Part shown: piece by piece, positions 16,886 to 25,596 of the stretch
Layout: every line of letters starts with the position of its first letter
Numbering within the stretch: position 1 is the stretch's first letter
NCBI GenBank assembly: GCA_903876865.1
Contig: CAIRBY010000756.1
Coordinates: 1 to 38,286 of the forward strand
Length of the DNA: 38,286 bases
Direction of reading: 5' to 3'
From: an uncultured Acidobacteriia bacterium
GTDB taxonomy: Bacteria; Acidobacteriota; Terriglobia; Bryobacterales; Bryobacteraceae
Position numbers and translations under genes: made by a program
The notes under the pieces: model-generated
What the model saw: the letters and a program-made list of their open reading frames with translations, nothing else
What the model was told of the DNA's origin: nothing
The model's database searches: none

Positions 16886-18283
16886 ATGGTGAGCCCCACG
16901 ATTGTGAATCTGCTGGAGTGGCAGAAAAACTGGATCAACGACGAGGCGCGGTACAAGCTCGTGGTGGCGTCCGCACAATCGGGGAAGAGCTTTGGGACGA
17001 GCCTGGAATTCACGATGGACGCGATTGGCGGGAAAGCGCCGCTGGGGATTTTTCTGAGCGCGAGCGACCGGCAGTCGATGGAGCTGATGGAGAAGGTGAA
17101 GCTGCATGTGAAGGCGATGGGCGCGGCGAGCGAATACGACACGGAGTTCTGGAAGGGGACTTCGATCATGCAGCACACAGCGCGGTTTGGGAACGGGTGC
17201 AGGCTGATTGCGCTGCCGGCAAATCCGGACACGGCGCGCGGGTATTCGGGGAATCTGTTTTTCGATGAGTTCGCGATGCACCGGGATTCGAAGGCGATCT
17301 GGGCGGCCGGCATGACGCGCGCCACGCGCGGGTACAAGGTGCGAGTGGCGAGCACGCTGAAGGGGCTGAAGAACAAGTTCGGCGAACTGACGAAGATGCT
17401 GGGGCTGGCGGACGGGGTGGCGCCCACGCCGAATCCGCTGGTGCGGAATGGGTGGAGCGGGCATTGGGTGGATATCTTCATGGCGGCGAAGCAGGGCGCG
17501 CCGGTGAATCCGGAGCAGATCCGGCAGAGCTTGGACGATGAAGATATCTGGCTGCAGGAGTACTGCAACATGCCGATGGAAGACGGCAGCGACTTTATCG
17601 CGCTGGCGTTGATTCTGGCATGCGAGAACAGCGAGGCTTCGCTGGATTGGGACGGCAATGCGACTCCAGGGCTGTGTGCGGGCTTCGACGTGGCGCGGAA
17701 GCGGGACGGATCGATTCTGGTGATTGGTGAGCCTGTGGGGCCGCTGGCGATCGTTCGCGGGGTGAAGGTGCTGAGCCGTTTGAGCTTCGCGGAGCAGTTC
17801 AAGGTTTGCGCCGAAGTGGCGGAAGTGGTGGAGGCGAGCGGCGGCCGGTTCGCGGTGGACGCGACGGGGATCGGCATGCAGATCGCGGAGCAGCTGAGCG
17901 AGAAGTTTCCCTGCGTGGAAGCGGTCAACTTTGCGACCAGCGTGGAGACGGGGCAACTGGACAGCGAGAACAAGCCGGTGAAGGTGCTGGTGAAAGAACG
18001 GATGGCCGGCATCCTGAAGCGGCGGGTGGAAGAGCGGATGATCTGGCTGCCGGAGAGCGTGCAGCTGCGGCGCGAGTTCCAGGCGGTGAAGCGGTATGTG
18101 GGGCCCACCGGCGCGGTGCGGCTGGATTCAGAGCGGACGGATAAGGCTCACGCGGACTGGTTCTGGGCCACGGCGCTGATGTGCGCGGCGATGGAAGGGC
18201 AGGCGCGGCGGCAGCCGATGAAGACGCATTCGGCGATCGGCGGCCAGACGGTGTTGGGGAGCTTCATGGGAAGGGTATTCTGA
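16886..18283 (+). CDS. Terminase large subunit (Mu gp28-like)
   Basis: ATPase-like VVASAQSGKSFGTSLEF, LFFDEFAMHRDSKAIWAA; nuclease-like LCAGFDVARKRDGSILVI, FAVDATGIG. Confidence 0.9.
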   Translation: MVSPTIVNLLEWQKNWINDEARYKLVVASAQSGKSFGTSLEFTMDAIGGKAPLGIFLSASDRQSMELMEKVKLHVKAMGAASEYDTEFWKGTSIMQHTARFGNGCRLIALPANPDTARGYSGNLFFDEFAMHRDSKAIWAAGMTRATRGYKVRVASTLKGLKNKFGELTKMLGLADGVAPTPNPLVRNGWSGHWVDIFMAAKQGAPVNPEQIRQSLDDEDIWLQEYCNMPMEDGSDFIALALILACENSEASLDWDGNATPGLCAGFDVARKRDGSILVIGEPVGPLAIVRGVKVLSRLSFAEQFKVCAEVAEVVEASGGRFAVDATGIGMQIAEQLSEKFPCVEAVNFATSVETGQLDSENKPVKVLVKERMAGILKRRVEERMIWLPESVQLRREFQAVKRYVGPTGAVRLDSERTDKAHADWFWATALMCAAMEGQARRQPMKTHSAIGGQTVLGSFMGRVF

Positions 18284-18516
18284 TGACCGAGCGGATGGCG
18301 AAGCTGGTGAAGGAGATGAAGGTTTCGCACCGTTGCGGATGCTGCGGGACGGACATCGCGTATACGCACTGCTACTGCATGATCGAGACGCTGTGCAAGG
18401 CGTGCAACCGGTGCGTGGAGCATTGCAAGTGCGCGACGCCGGTGCAGGAGATTCCCTATCCGATGCAACTGTCGATTGCGAAGCATGAACTGCGGCTGTT
18501 GGGGGTGGCGATCTAA
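18283..18516 (+). CDS. Cys-rich zinc-binding protein
   Basis: HRCGCCGTDIAYTHCYCMIETLCKACNRCVEHCKCATP. Confidence 0.65.
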   Translation: MTERMAKLVKEMKVSHRCGCCGTDIAYTHCYCMIETLCKACNRCVEHCKCATPVQEIPYPMQLSIAKHELRLLGVAI

Positions 18517-20750
18517 TGGCGCGGATTCAAACACTCGGATTACCGGCTGGCCCGGTGGCGCGTCCGGCCGTGGGCGACGGGATGGCGGCCAAGGCGGCGG
18601 CGGAGCCGAGAATGCTGGAGATGGGCACGACGGGGACGGGCGTCTTCGGGCGGGGCTACATCCGCGAGCTCGGTGAGTATAACTCCGAGTTCAGCGGCGG
18701 ACCGTTCAGCTTTTACCGGGTGTGCGAGAAGATGCGCCGCGGGGACGCGCAGGTGGCCGCGACGGTGATGGCGATGAAGCTGCCGGTGCGGTGCGCCGAG
18801 TGGGCCGTGAAGCCTCCGGAGGATGCGACTCCGGTGGAGAAGGAATGCGCGGAGTTCGTGGAAACGTGTTTGTTCGACGAGATCGACTTCGATAGGACGC
18901 TGGAAAATCTGCTACTGGCGTTGGACTTCGGGGCGGGCTGCCACGAGGATATCTGGACGATCACGAACGGCCAGGTGCGGCTGGCGAAACTGGCGGCGCG
19001 CATGCCGCTGACGTTCTACAACTGGGTGGTGGACGCGAACGAATCGCTGGTGGCGCTGATCCAGCACGGGTTCCACGGCGGAGCGTTCGCGGAGTTCACG
19101 CTGCCGGCGGATAAGATCGCGCTGTACACCTTCCGGCAGGAGGGCGCGAATTTTGCGGGGCGCGCGATTCTGCGCGAGATGTATCAGCACTGGTACACGA
19201 AGGCGGCGCTGTATAAGATCGACGCGATCGCGTGCGAGCGGAACGGGATGGGCGTGCCGGTCGGGACATTGGCGCAGGGCGCGACGAGGGAAGATCGCGA
19301 GGCGTTTGAGCGGTTCCTGGCGAGCGTGGCGGCGCATCAGAGCGCGTATGTGATGCAGCCGGCCGGGTACAGCTTCGATTTGAAGGGCGTGGTGGGGCAG
19401 GTGCGCAACTGCACGGATTCGATTCAGCACCACAACATGCAGATTTCGATGGCGGGCCTGGCGCAGTTCATGATTATGGGGCAGGGGCACGGCGGCGGGG
19501 GCGGTAACCGGTCGCTGGGCGAGACGATGAGCGACTTCTTTTACCTGAGCCTGCAGACGCTGGCCAACCAGGTGGGAGACGCGTATTCGGACAATACGAT
19601 CGCGCGGCTGGCTCTGTACAACTACGGGCCGAAGGTGCGGGCGCCGCGGCTGGTGCCGCAGCAGATCATCGCGATGAAGTTCGAAAGTGTGACGGAGGCG
19701 CTGAGCAAGCTGGGCACGGCGAATATTCTAACTCCGGATCCGGATTTGGAATTGTGGATCCGGCAGAAGATGGGCGCGCCGGCGGTGGACCGCGCCGAAC
19801 TGGTGCGGCTGCGGGCGAAGACGGTTACGAGCGGAACTACACAAGTTAAACCCCAGGCGGAGCAAGCGGCAGGGGGCGGCGCTGTGGACGCCGTCCCCAG
19901 TGGCGCGCCGGCTGCGCCTGGCGCGGCGGGGAAAGAGGCAGCACCGAAGGTGGCGGCGGCCGAGGTGGATGGGGTGAAGGTACGGAGGCCTCCGGTGGGC
20001 GCCGAACTGTGTCTGGCGCTTTCGGAGATTGTGAGCGGGCTGAATAGCGGGCGGGACGACGTGGCGTCGGCGCTGCGGAAGGCGCGGCCGGCGATTCAGA
20101 GCGAGATGATTCACAAGATCCTCAACCGTCCGGTGGGGCAGATGCACAGGGCGAGCGTGGAAGCGGATTCGAAGCTGGTGGCGGCGGTAGCGGCGATTCT
20201 GCAGCGCGTGCATGACTTCGGGATGGAGCAGGTAAGCAAGGAGCGCGCGAAGCAGAAGGCGGGCGCCGCACCGGCGGATGCGGCGAAGATCCGCGCGGCG
20301 GCGGGGAAAGCGAAAGACCCGATCGGGCTGTATGCCGAGGGCGCGGTGAGCGAGTTCACGAACACGATTTCGTCGCGGGCGACGAATATGGTGATCGATC
20401 TGAAGCGCAAGGCGGGGCTGACGGACGGGGAGATCTTCCAGGCGGCGGAGGAGCTGCTGGACGAGCAGAGCGATAAATGGATCGATGGGGTGGGCGCGAA
20501 GGGTGCGAACGAAGCGTTTGCGGATGGGCGCGAAGCAGGGTACGAGGAGCTGAAAGGTGAGATCAGCAGCGTGATTTATTCGGCGCTGCTGGATACGAAT
20601 ACCTGCGAGGCGTGCGCGGCGGCGGATGGCGAAGATGGAGCGACGCCGGAGGATATTCCGGACGTGCCGAATCCCGACTGCGATGGCGGGGATAAGTGCC
20701 GGTGCGTGCATGTGTACGTTTTCAGCGATGAGGTCGCGAGTCAGAAATGA
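18516..20750 (+). CDS. Portal protein (Mu gp29/DUF935-like) fused to C-terminal head-morphogenesis (Mu F/SPP1 gp7-like) domain
   Basis: Portal-like DFGAGCHEDIWTI..., EGANFAGRAILREMYQHWYTKAALYKIDAIACERNGMGVPVG; C-term SALLDTNTCEACAAADG...PNPDCDGGDKCRCVHVYV. Confidence 0.85.
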   Translation: MARIQTLGLPAGPVARPAVGDGMAAKAAAEPRMLEMGTTGTGVFGRGYIRELGEYNSEFSGGPFSFYRVCEKMRRGDAQVAATVMAMKLPVRCAEWAVKPPEDATPVEKECAEFVETCLFDEIDFDRTLENLLLALDFGAGCHEDIWTITNGQVRLAKLAARMPLTFYNWVVDANESLVALIQHGFHGGAFAEFTLPADKIALYTFRQEGANFAGRAILREMYQHWYTKAALYKIDAIACERNGMGVPVGTLAQGATREDREAFERFLASVAAHQSAYVMQPAGYSFDLKGVVGQVRNCTDSIQHHNMQISMAGLAQFMIMGQGHGGGGGNRSLGETMSDFFYLSLQTLANQVGDAYSDNTIARLALYNYGPKVRAPRLVPQQIIAMKFESVTEALSKLGTANILTPDPDLELWIRQKMGAPAVDRAELVRLRAKTVTSGTTQVKPQAEQAAGGGAVDAVPSGAPAAPGAAGKEAAPKVAAAEVDGVKVRRPPVGAELCLALSEIVSGLNSGRDDVASALRKARPAIQSEMIHKILNRPVGQMHRASVEADSKLVAAVAAILQRVHDFGMEQVSKERAKQKAGAAPADAAKIRAAAGKAKDPIGLYAEGAVSEFTNTISSRATNMVIDLKRKAGLTDGEIFQAAEELLDEQSDKWIDGVGAKGANEAFADGREAGYEELKGEISSVIYSALLDTNTCEACAAADGEDGATPEDIPDVPNPDCDGGDKCRCVHVYVFSDEVASQK

Positions 20751-20893
20751 AGCAGGACGCGAGGGAGGTGATCCAGCGGGTCTGGGTTCAGCCCGAACCC
20801 AAGAAGGCGGGCTATACGATCGGCGTGAATGCGGACGGGCGGTTTGCGGTGTGTACGGGGGAATGCGGGAAAGGAGACGGGCATGAAGGATAG
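20747..20893 (+). CDS. 48-aa hypothetical protein
   Basis: MKQDAREVIQRVWVQPEPKKAGYTIGVNADGRFAVCTGECGKGDGHEG; ATGA overlap with portal stop. Confidence 0.45.
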   Translation: MKQDAREVIQRVWVQPEPKKAGYTIGVNADGRFAVCTGECGKGDGHEG

Positions 20894-21092
20894 TGTGTTT
20901 CCGCGAGGGATGCGGCCGGTGGCGATGGAAGCGGTGAGTGAGCGGGAGCGGGCGAAGGGACGGCCGCACCGGCATCAGAGCGGGCGGAATCTGATGCGGG
21001 CGTTGATGGCACAGGCGGCGGCGCCGGAGCTGGCAGGCGAAACCGCCTGCACTACAACGGAGCCGAAGAAGAAGGGGAGGAAACAAGCTTGA
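20883..21092 (+). CDS. Small hypothetical protein
   Basis: MKDSVFPRGMRPVAMEAVSERERAKGRPHRHQSGRNLMRALMAQ; upstream of protease. Confidence 0.45.
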   Translation: MKDSVFPRGMRPVAMEAVSERERAKGRPHRHQSGRNLMRALMAQAAAPELAGETACTTTEPKKKGRKQA

Positions 21093-22165
21093 GCGCGGCA
21101 TACGTGATTGCGTTGTCGATGTTGGGGGCGGAGGGGCGGCTGCCGATCGCGCAGCTGGGGATTCGCTATAAGGGCAAGCAGAAGATCGAAATCACGCGGC
21201 CGATGTTGAGCCAGGTGGTGGCGAATTTCGGCAAGCTCGATACGGGGGAAGTGCCGGTGGATTACGACCACGCGATCGAGATCGCGGCGGGCGGCGGGCA
21301 ACCGGTGCCGGCGGCGGGGTGGATCAAGTCGATCGACGAAGCGCCGGATAAGGACGGGATTTTGTGGGGATCGGTGCAGTGGACGCCGAAGGCGGAGGGG
21401 ATGATCCGCGCGGGGGAGTACAAGTACATTTCCCCGGTGATCGACCCGAACATCAAGGACAACAAGACGGGTGAGGCGCAGGGCTGGACGCTTACGAGCG
21501 CGGCGCTGACGAATCAGCCGGTCTTAAAGGGCATGCCGGCGCTGGTGTTGAGCGAGCGCGGCTGGAACAACCGCGGCGACGACGCGGTGGAGACACAGAC
21601 GATGAAAGTGAAAAAGCTGATCATGGCGGATCGCGTCGCGGGCACGGTGCGGGCGATCCTGGACGACGACAGCGAAGTCACGGTGCAACTGGAGGGCTTG
21701 GAAAAGCCGGTTCAGGTACTGCGGCTGAGCGATGTGAAGCGTGACGCCAAATCGCAGGAATACGATTTCGCGTCGCTGAACACGGACGGCGAGGTGCTGG
21801 TGGCGGGTGAAGTATTCCGCGCGCAGCAGGCACAGATGGCGCTGAGCGCGGCGGTGAAGGAAGGGAAGATTCTGCCTTCGCAGCGCGCGGTATACGAGCG
21901 GATGGCGCTGAGCGACCTGACCTCGTTCCGCGACCTGGTGGCGACGATGAAGCCGCAGGTGGAGCTGGGCACGAAGGGGACGGGCGCGACGCGGGGCGCG
22001 GCGACGGACGAAGCCGACGTGGAGGCGCGGGTGGTGACGGCGATCGGCCAGAAGATCGCGGCCAGCGAAGGAAAGCTGGACTACGGTTCGGCGATGCGGC
22101 TGGTGCTGGGCGACAACCCGGAACTGGCGGCGGAGTACAAGCTCACGATGGGAGGCAGGAAGTAG
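21089..22165 (+). CDS. Mu gpI-like head maturation protease/scaffold
   Basis: TTG start; VPVDYDHAIEIAAGGGQPVPAAGWIKSIDEAPDKDGILWGSVQWTPKAEGMIRAGEYKYISPVI...ALTNQPVLKGMPAL. Confidence 0.88.
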   Translation: MSAAYVIALSMLGAEGRLPIAQLGIRYKGKQKIEITRPMLSQVVANFGKLDTGEVPVDYDHAIEIAAGGGQPVPAAGWIKSIDEAPDKDGILWGSVQWTPKAEGMIRAGEYKYISPVIDPNIKDNKTGEAQGWTLTSAALTNQPVLKGMPALVLSERGWNNRGDDAVETQTMKVKKLIMADRVAGTVRAILDDDSEVTVQLEGLEKPVQVLRLSDVKRDAKSQEYDFASLNTDGEVLVAGEVFRAQQAQMALSAAVKEGKILPSQRAVYERMALSDLTSFRDLVATMKPQVELGTKGTGATRGAATDEADVEARVVTAIGQKIAASEGKLDYGSAMRLVLGDNPELAAEYKLTMGGRK

Positions 22166-22579
22166 ATGAAGGATTACCAGAGCTATAAATTCGAAGGTGC
22201 GGCCGGTGTGGCCGCATTCACGGCCGTGGTGGCGGGCGCGAACGCGGGCGGCGCGGCAATGCCGGCGGGCCAGAACGCTTCGGGCTTCGTGGGCTTCACG
22301 GCGGACAGCCTGCTGAGCACGCAGCAGTACCAGGCGGTGCCGGTGGTGCGCGGCAGCAGGTGCCAGGCGATTGCTTCGGGCGCGATCACGCACGGGCACT
22401 GGGTCCGGATCAGCAATGCGACGGGCCAGGTGGAGGATTGCCAGACGCTGGTGGATTCGGCGCCGGGCGTGGCGAGCAACTGCTACGTGATCGGCAAGGC
22501 CGAGACGGATGCAGTGAACGCGGGCGACACGGTGTTCGTGACGACGCAGGAGTTCGTGGCAAAGACGGCGGTCAGCTAG
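22166..22579 (+). CDS. Capsid decoration-like protein (DUF2190-type)
   Basis: Small beta-rich protein between protease and capsid genes (GVAAFTAVVAGANAGGAAMPAGQ...GDTVFVTTQEFVAKTAVS). Confidence 0.6.
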   Translation: MKDYQSYKFEGAAGVAAFTAVVAGANAGGAAMPAGQNASGFVGFTADSLLSTQQYQAVPVVRGSRCQAIASGAITHGHWVRISNATGQVEDCQTLVDSAPGVASNCYVIGKAETDAVNAGDTVFVTTQEFVAKTAVS

Positions 22580-22600
22580 CAAATGGGAGCCCGTCGACAG

Positions 22601-22633
22601 GTGAGTGCGCGGCCTGGACAAACGCGCACTCAC
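22601..22633 (+). terminator. Hairpin in intergenic region upstream of major capsid gene
   Basis: Perfect 11-bp arms GTGAGTGCGCG / CGCGCACTCAC, 11-nt loop. Confidence 0.65.
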
Positions 22634-22659
22634 GGCGTAAAGCGGCTTAACCAGGGAAT

Positions 22660-22679
22660 GGCGGAGAGCGGGCTCCGCC
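22660..22679 (+). terminator. Second hairpin upstream of major capsid gene
   Basis: GGCGGAG / CTCCGCC arms, 6-nt loop. Confidence 0.45.
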
Positions 22680-22713
22680 TGCCGCGGCGCATGGACGGAA
22701 GGGGAGAACACAA

Positions 22714-23691
22714 GTGCCAACTGGCGTAATTCACATCGATACGGCGCTCAGCAATCTGAGCATCGCGTACAAGAACGGCGCGGCGATCGCGCGGCAGGTG
22801 CTGCCGCCGTTCCCGAGCGCGAAGAAGAGCAACATCGTGTACAAATACGGTTCGGAGCTGTTTCTGAGCCAGGACGATCTGCGCGCATCCGGCGCGGAGG
22901 CGAAGGATAGCACCTGGAAGGTGGGCACGGTGAAGTACGCCTGCAGCGGTCATGCGCTGAAGGACAAGTGCCCGCGCGACAACGAGAACAACGCGGACCC
23001 GGCGCTGGATCTGATGCGGGACACCACCACGGTGCTCTCGAACAAGATCGCGGTGAATGAGGAAGTGGCCACGGTGGCGGCGCTGGTGGCGGGAATCACG
23101 GGCGGTTATGTGCAGGACCAGGCGGCGACGCCGTGGAACTCGCCGGACGTGGACCCGTACAAGATGCTGAAGACGTGGATCGACGCGGTGAACCTGGCGT
23201 GCGGATCCAAGCCGAATTCGCTGACGTTGAGCGGACCGGTGTGGACGGCGGTGAGGGTGAATCCGAACGTCGTGGGCCTGGTGACGGGCGCGCCGGCGAT
23301 CACGAACGCGGGCGTTTCGACGGCGCAGTTCGCGGAGCTGCTGGAACTGGACGAAGTGCTGGTGGGCCGGATGGTGTACAACACGGCGCCGGGCGCGGCG
23401 AACCAGTGGATCTGGGGGCAGAAGGCGCTGTTGCAGTACAAGGACCCGAATCCGGGGCTGCGCACGCTGAGCCTGGGCTATACGCCGGTGTGGACGGATG
23501 CGCTGGCGGCGGTGAGCGGACTGGACAAGGTGCCGGGCATGGCCGGGCAGGGCGACCAGTTCGTGCAGACGTATTTCTGGGAGCCGGAGATTGCCGATTA
23601 CGTGGTGGTGCACAGCTACTACGACAAGGAAATCTGGGCTCCGGAGTGCGGCATTCTGTTCACGGGCTGCCTGGGGACGGCGAACGCGTAG
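22714..23691 (+). CDS. Major capsid protein
   Basis: GTG start; IAYKNGAAIARQVLPPFPSAKKSNIVYKYGSELF...; position after protease and decoration protein. Confidence 0.8.
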   Translation: MPTGVIHIDTALSNLSIAYKNGAAIARQVLPPFPSAKKSNIVYKYGSELFLSQDDLRASGAEAKDSTWKVGTVKYACSGHALKDKCPRDNENNADPALDLMRDTTTVLSNKIAVNEEVATVAALVAGITGGYVQDQAATPWNSPDVDPYKMLKTWIDAVNLACGSKPNSLTLSGPVWTAVRVNPNVVGLVTGAPAITNAGVSTAQFAELLELDEVLVGRMVYNTAPGAANQWIWGQKALLQYKDPNPGLRTLSLGYTPVWTDALAAVSGLDKVPGMAGQGDQFVQTYFWEPEIADYVVVHSYYDKEIWAPECGILFTGCLGTANA

Positions 23692-23697
23692 CGGGTT

Positions 23698-23717
23698 GGC
23701 AGGCGGAAACGCCTGCC
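23698..23717 (+). repeat. GAAA-tetraloop hairpin, REP-like
   Basis: GGCAGGCG-GAAA-CGCCTGCC after major capsid gene; similar hairpin at 21032-21050. Confidence 0.6.
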
Positions 23718-23733
23718 CCACTTGGAGAAAACG

Positions 23734-24171
23734 ATGACGAAAACGACGATGAAACTTGCGATGGTCCTGGCGCTGCTGCTGAGCTGTGGCGCATGGGGGG
23801 CGGGCACTCCGGCCGTCACGGCGCTGACGAGCACGGGTTCCCTGACGGCGGTCTATTCGAGCGCCTGCACCACGGCAACTTGTGTGGTGGTACCGATGAA
23901 CGCACTGGCGAATTCGGAGACGTGGCAGATCACGGGCACGTTCACGGGCACGGTGACGTTTGAGGCTACGGTGGACGGGACGAACTGGGTGGCGGCATCG
24001 GTGGTACCGGTGGGCGCGACGCGTACGCTGACGACGACGGCAACGGCCGCGGGCGTGTGGCAGATGAATACGACGGGCTTCGCCTATGTGCGGGTGCGCT
24101 GTTCGGCATTCACGAGTGGAACGATCGTGGTGACGGGCAAGCGCGCGGGCGCCGTGCCTCCGGCGCAGTAG
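23734..24171 (+). CDS. Signal-peptide-bearing beta-sandwich protein in head module
   Basis: MTKTTMKLAMVLALLLSCGAWGAG; ITGTFTGTVTFEATVDGTNWVAAS... typical virion beta domain. Confidence 0.65.
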   Translation: MTKTTMKLAMVLALLLSCGAWGAGTPAVTALTSTGSLTAVYSSACTTATCVVVPMNALANSETWQITGTFTGTVTFEATVDGTNWVAASVVPVGATRTLTTTATAAGVWQMNTTGFAYVRVRCSAFTSGTIVVTGKRAGAVPPAQ

Positions 24172-24180
24172 GACACGAGC

Positions 24181-24918
24181 ATGACGATCACTTCCATTTC
24201 GCCGTTGTCTGGACCCCCTGGCACAACGGTGACGATCACGGGGACCGGCTTCACGGCCGGTTCCCGTGTTTGCTGCCCGGCGGCGGTGGCAACGACGTAC
24301 GTTTCGGCGACGCAGGTGCAGGCGGAGATTCCGGCGAGCTTCCAAGGGCCGGACGGGACGAATGTGCTGGTCGCGGTATTCGTGGCGGGCGCGGATGGGA
24401 CGGCTACGAACGGGGTGTTGTTCACGGTGCAGATGCCGGCGGCGAAGCTGCAGACCTACACGACGCTGGACGCGGTGTGCAGCGAAGTGCCGGGCTTTGC
24501 GCGGGGCGGGCAGATCGCGGACGGGACGATCCAGCTGTGGATGAGTTCGGTGGCGCAGGTGATCAAGGGCGCGATGTTACGGCGCGGCTTGAGTCTGAGC
24601 CCCGCGGACTGGCAGCAGGCAGGGACGGACGGGACGATGGCTCCGGCAGAGGTGCTGGAACTGATCAACCGGATGGGCGCGGCGGCGCGCCTGGCGGCGG
24701 CGGTGGTGAGCCTGTTTGGAAACGCGGACGCGGCGTTCAGCAAGAACCTGAGCGCCGCGTACAAGGACGAACTGGCGCGACTGGAGGAAGGGGCGTACGA
24801 CAAGAGCTTCAAGCCGGCGGCGGCGACGATGGAGAGCGGTCCGCTACTGGCGTATGGAGACACGAGCCGGGCGGACGGGGATTCGAGCGCGGCGTTCACG
24901 AAGGAGAAGGTATTCTGA
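24181..24918 (+). CDS. IPT/TIG-domain + head-tail connector-like (Mu gp36/DUF1320-like) fusion
   Basis: N-term SISPLSGPPGTTVTITGTGFTAGSRV; C-term LQTYTTLDAVCSEVPGFARGGQIADGTIQLWMSSVAQVIKGAMLRRG. Confidence 0.65.
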   Translation: MTITSISPLSGPPGTTVTITGTGFTAGSRVCCPAAVATTYVSATQVQAEIPASFQGPDGTNVLVAVFVAGADGTATNGVLFTVQMPAAKLQTYTTLDAVCSEVPGFARGGQIADGTIQLWMSSVAQVIKGAMLRRGLSLSPADWQQAGTDGTMAPAEVLELINRMGAAARLAAAVVSLFGNADAAFSKNLSAAYKDELARLEEGAYDKSFKPAAATMESGPLLAYGDTSRADGDSSAAFTKEKVF

Positions 24919-25400
24919 TGAGCGATTTTTCGCAGACGACGTTGTTTGCGGCGATGGCGAACGTCATGGCCGGAGTGCAGCAGCAGGTGGCGCAACTGAA
25001 TGCGGCGATGCAGGCCGACTATCTGGTCACCTTCAACAATTGGGCGCAGCGGGTGCTGGCGGGGCAGACGCCGGAAGTGAATCCGCCGCAGCCGCCGAAC
25101 GCGTATGTGGTGGGGAGTTTCACGGATGCGACGAACGCGGCGGCGCAGTGGGCGTACCCGGTGGTGGGCACGCAGCCGGTATGCGTGATGCCTCCGTTGC
25201 CGGTGATGCCGGTGGTGGTAGCGGCGACGGCCGCGCCGGCGAGCACGGCTTCGGCGCAGGTGGGCAGCAAGCAAAATGTGCCGGTGGGCGACACAATGCC
25301 GGTGGGGTACAAGGCGACGGCGCCGGACGGAGCGGTATGGCAGAAGATGGCCAGCCTGACGCCGTTCGGGACGGCGTACTACTACGAGAGGGTGGCATAA
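24918..25400 (+). CDS. Hypothetical virion-module protein
   Basis: MSDFSQTTLFAAMANVMAGVQQQVAQLNAAMQADYLVTFNNWAQRV; ATGA overlap. Confidence 0.55.
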   Translation: MSDFSQTTLFAAMANVMAGVQQQVAQLNAAMQADYLVTFNNWAQRVLAGQTPEVNPPQPPNAYVVGSFTDATNAAAQWAYPVVGTQPVCVMPPLPVMPVVVAATAAPASTASAQVGSKQNVPVGDTMPVGYKATAPDGAVWQKMASLTPFGTAYYYERVA

Positions 25401-25405
25401 CGGCG

Positions 25406-25591
25406 ATGAGCAAATTTCTGGTGTGGTTCAAGGGCTTCGCGGCGACGGTGATTGGCGGCGCGGTAGCGGGCGCGGCGCAGGCGGCGCAGGGTAGCGGCGT
25501 GACGGCATCGCAGGTGAAGGTGGCGGCGATCACGGGCGCGGTTTTGACGGTGGCTGCGTATTTTAAACAGGCACCGACGCAGGGGCAATAA
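25406..25591 (+). CDS. Small membrane protein, holin-like candidate
   Basis: FAATVIGGAVAGAAQAAQGSGVTASQVKVAAITGAVLTVAAYFKQ. Confidence 0.5.
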   Translation: MSKFLVWFKGFAATVIGGAVAGAAQAAQGSGVTASQVKVAAITGAVLTVAAYFKQAPTQGQ

Positions 25592-25596
25592 GGGAC

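Noticed and set aside
16405-18108. Long minus-strand ORF (567 aa) opposite the terminase
   Set aside because: Antisense shadow of a GC-rich coding gene; composition is low-complexity and the plus strand has clear terminase motifs.
19728-21101. 457-aa minus-strand ORF opposite portal/protease start
   Set aside because: Arg/His/Pro-rich shadow ORF without recognizable motifs.
22630-24345. 571-aa minus-strand ORF opposite capsid genes
   Set aside because: Arg/His-rich antisense artefact spanning two genes and hairpin-containing intergenic DNA.
24057-24900. N-terminal part of ORF 24057..25400
   Set aside because: Out-of-frame Gly/Arg/Asp-rich; only the segment from ATG 24918 looks real.
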